DNA from: Desulfovibrio sp. OttesenSCG-928-G15
Lineage (GTDB): Bacteria > Desulfobacterota > Desulfovibrionia > Desulfovibrionales > Desulfovibrionaceae
DNA: 7,007 bases
NCBI GenBank assembly: GCA_030266525.1
Contig: JAJDIC010000097.1
Coordinates: 1 to 7,007, forward strand
Direction: 5' to 3'
The notes under the pieces were generated by a model. The model was not told the origin of the DNA and ran no database searches. It saw only the letters and a program-made list of their open reading frames with translations. Shown piece by piece: positions 6,465-7,007 of the stretch. Position numbers and translations under genes: made by a program. Position 1 is the stretch's first letter. Each line of letters begins with the position of its first letter.

Positions 6465-6472
6465 GGGGGCAT
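6465..6472 (+). promoter_or_regulatory. Integrase-proximal GGGGGCAT site, inverted copy
   Basis: TTGGGGGCAT on the plus strand overlaps the ribosome-binding region and lies directly upstream of the integrase start codon. It is the inverted partner of two direct copies about 45-65 bp upstream of the gene. Position suggests an integrase arm-type site or autoregulatory operator. Confidence 0.45.
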
Positions 6473-6513
6473 TTCCTTTTTGAGTGGGTGAAAATGCATT
6501 TATCCGACTCATT

Positions 6514-6533
6514 ATGCCCCCAAGAATGCCCCC
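6514..6533 (-). promoter_or_regulatory. Tandem GGGGGCAT sites upstream of the integrase gene
   Basis: On the minus strand GGGGGCAT occurs twice (6533-6526 and 6521-6514) with a 12-bp repeat period. A CATAAT inside the second copy could serve as the integrase -10. Short G-rich direct repeats next to P4-type integrase genes are commonly arm-type sites for the integrase N-terminal domain, so these may act in both recombination and repression of int. Confidence 0.5.
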
Positions 6534-6583
6534 GTTTTTCGTGGCTGTCAACGTATCTTGATGAACCTTACCGAACCACAGGC

Positions 6584-6622
6584 AAAAGAAAAACCCGCTT
6601 TGCTCTAGGCTTAGCGGGCTTT
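6584..6622 (-). terminator. Rho-independent terminator downstream of tRNA-Phe
   Basis: On the minus strand CCCGCT and AGCGGG (6 G+C-rich pairs, extendable by a G-U and A-U pairs to 10) enclose a 13-nt loop and are followed by TTTTTCTTTT. It lies 25 bp beyond the CCA end of the tRNA and before the integrase gene, so it ends the tRNA transcript and stops it running into int. Confidence 0.85.
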
Positions 6623-6625
6623 CCC

Positions 6626-6639
6626 GAACGTTACCGTTC
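6626..6639. repeat. Short hairpin between tRNA 3' end and terminator
   Basis: GAACG-TTAC-CGTTC forms a 5-bp stem with a 4-nt loop, 8 bp from the tRNA CCA. It may guide 3'-end trimming of the tRNA precursor or belong to the recombination site. Confidence 0.4.
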
Positions 6640-6646
6640 AAATTTG

Positions 6647-6722
<76 letters not shown>

Positions 6723-6737
6723 ATGTTGCGAAGAGAA

Positions 6738-6766
6738 CTAGTAACCAATGTCTGCGGGATATGCAA
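6738..6766 (-). promoter_or_regulatory. Candidate tRNA-Phe promoter
   Basis: On the minus strand TTGCAT (6766-6761) and TACTAG (6743-6738) are separated by 17 bp. The predicted start near 6731 would give a leader of about 8 nt before the tRNA. Hexamer matches are modest (3 of 6 each), so the case rests mainly on spacing and position. Confidence 0.35.
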
Positions 6767-6779
6767 GTGTTTTTTCATC

Positions 6780-6808
6780 TTGTCGGCAACGGGAAGAGTG
6801 ACTATATT
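6780..6808 (+). promoter_or_regulatory. Candidate fpg promoter directing a leaderless mRNA
   Basis: TTGTCG (6780-6785, 4 of 6) and TATATT (6803-6808, 5 of 6) are spaced by exactly 17 bp. The expected start, 7-8 nt past the -10, is the A of the fpg ATG or the base before it. No Shine-Dalgarno sequence stands at a usable distance before the ATG, which agrees with a leaderless transcript. Confidence 0.5.
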
Positions 6809-6815
6809 TCTTCGC

Positions 6816-7007
6816 ATGCCGGAACTGCCCGAAGTAGAGACCATTGCCCGCACTCTTGCGCCCCGCATCCTTGGACGTAGAATTCTCAAGGTCACGGTTT
6901 TGTTGCCAAAAATGTTGCAGGGCGAGGCGTGTGTTCTGGAGAAAATAGCCGGGAGCGTTATCCGTAAGGTGCATCGCCGGGCCAAGCTGCTTTTGCTTTC
7001 GCTTGAC
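6816..7007 (+). CDS. mutM: Formamidopyrimidine-DNA glycosylase, N-terminal part (partial)
   Basis: This base-excision repair enzyme (also called fpg) removes 8-oxoguanine and ring-opened purines and nicks the abasic site. The first 64 of about 270-280 residues are present, and the frame runs off the right edge. MPELPEVETI is the family's invariant start: after Met removal, Pro is the catalytic nucleophile and the following Glu assists. Lys57 in RRAKLLLL matches the conserved lysine of the E. coli RRAKYLLLEL segment. The start is fixed by these residues, even though no Shine-Dalgarno site precedes it. It is a chromosomal housekeeping gene marking the flank outside the element, divergent from tRNA-Phe with 93 bp between them. 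Confidence 0.95.
   Translation, partial: MPELPEVETIARTLAPRILGRRILKVTVLLPKMLQGEACVLEKIAGSVIRKVHRRAKLLLLSLD

Overview
The window looks like the tRNA-proximal end of a prophage-derived or satellite-type integrative element in a Gram-negative chromosome. A member of the Desulfovibrionaceae or a relative is my best guess, from mixed GC content and the style of the phage proteins; this is inference, not proof. The boundary is visible on the right. A complete tRNA-Phe(GAA) gene (6647-6722, minus strand) separates the element from the first flanking chromosomal gene, the start of fpg/mutM (from 6816, plus strand). A P4-type tyrosine integrase gene (5243-6463, minus strand) starts beside the 3' end of the tRNA, the usual arrangement for elements that use a tRNA 3' end as attB.

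Right to left, the minus strand carries the integrase, a cluster of overlapping inverted repeats (5194-5233), a small uncertain ORF (5019-5201), an unrecognised 319-residue protein (4100-5059) with its own Rho-independent terminator (3978-3997), and a striking 765-codon ORF (1598-3895). The first ~36 residues of that ORF are the start of an AlpA-type phage regulator/excisionase. The remaining ~730 are the C-terminal part of a very large phage 'polyvalent' virion protein (LPD38-like region). It is best read as a deletion that joined an early regulatory gene in frame to a late structural gene, removing most of a phage genome between them.

The left part carries plus-strand genes: the last 40 codons of an ORF6N-type phage protein (2-124), a membrane-anchored protein of unknown function (219-842) and a small exported helical protein (971-1489). 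The last two are more A+T-rich than the integrase and fusion gene and look like cargo genes. They converge on the fusion gene, and the convergence zone (1490-1597) holds hairpins. The left end of the element is not in the window.

No CRISPR array, transposase, rRNA or recognisable defence or toxin-antitoxin module was seen. The points most worth following are the AlpA::virion-protein fusion, the three GGGGGCAT sites around the integrase start, the mutually exclusive hairpins behind the integrase, and the apparently leaderless start of fpg.
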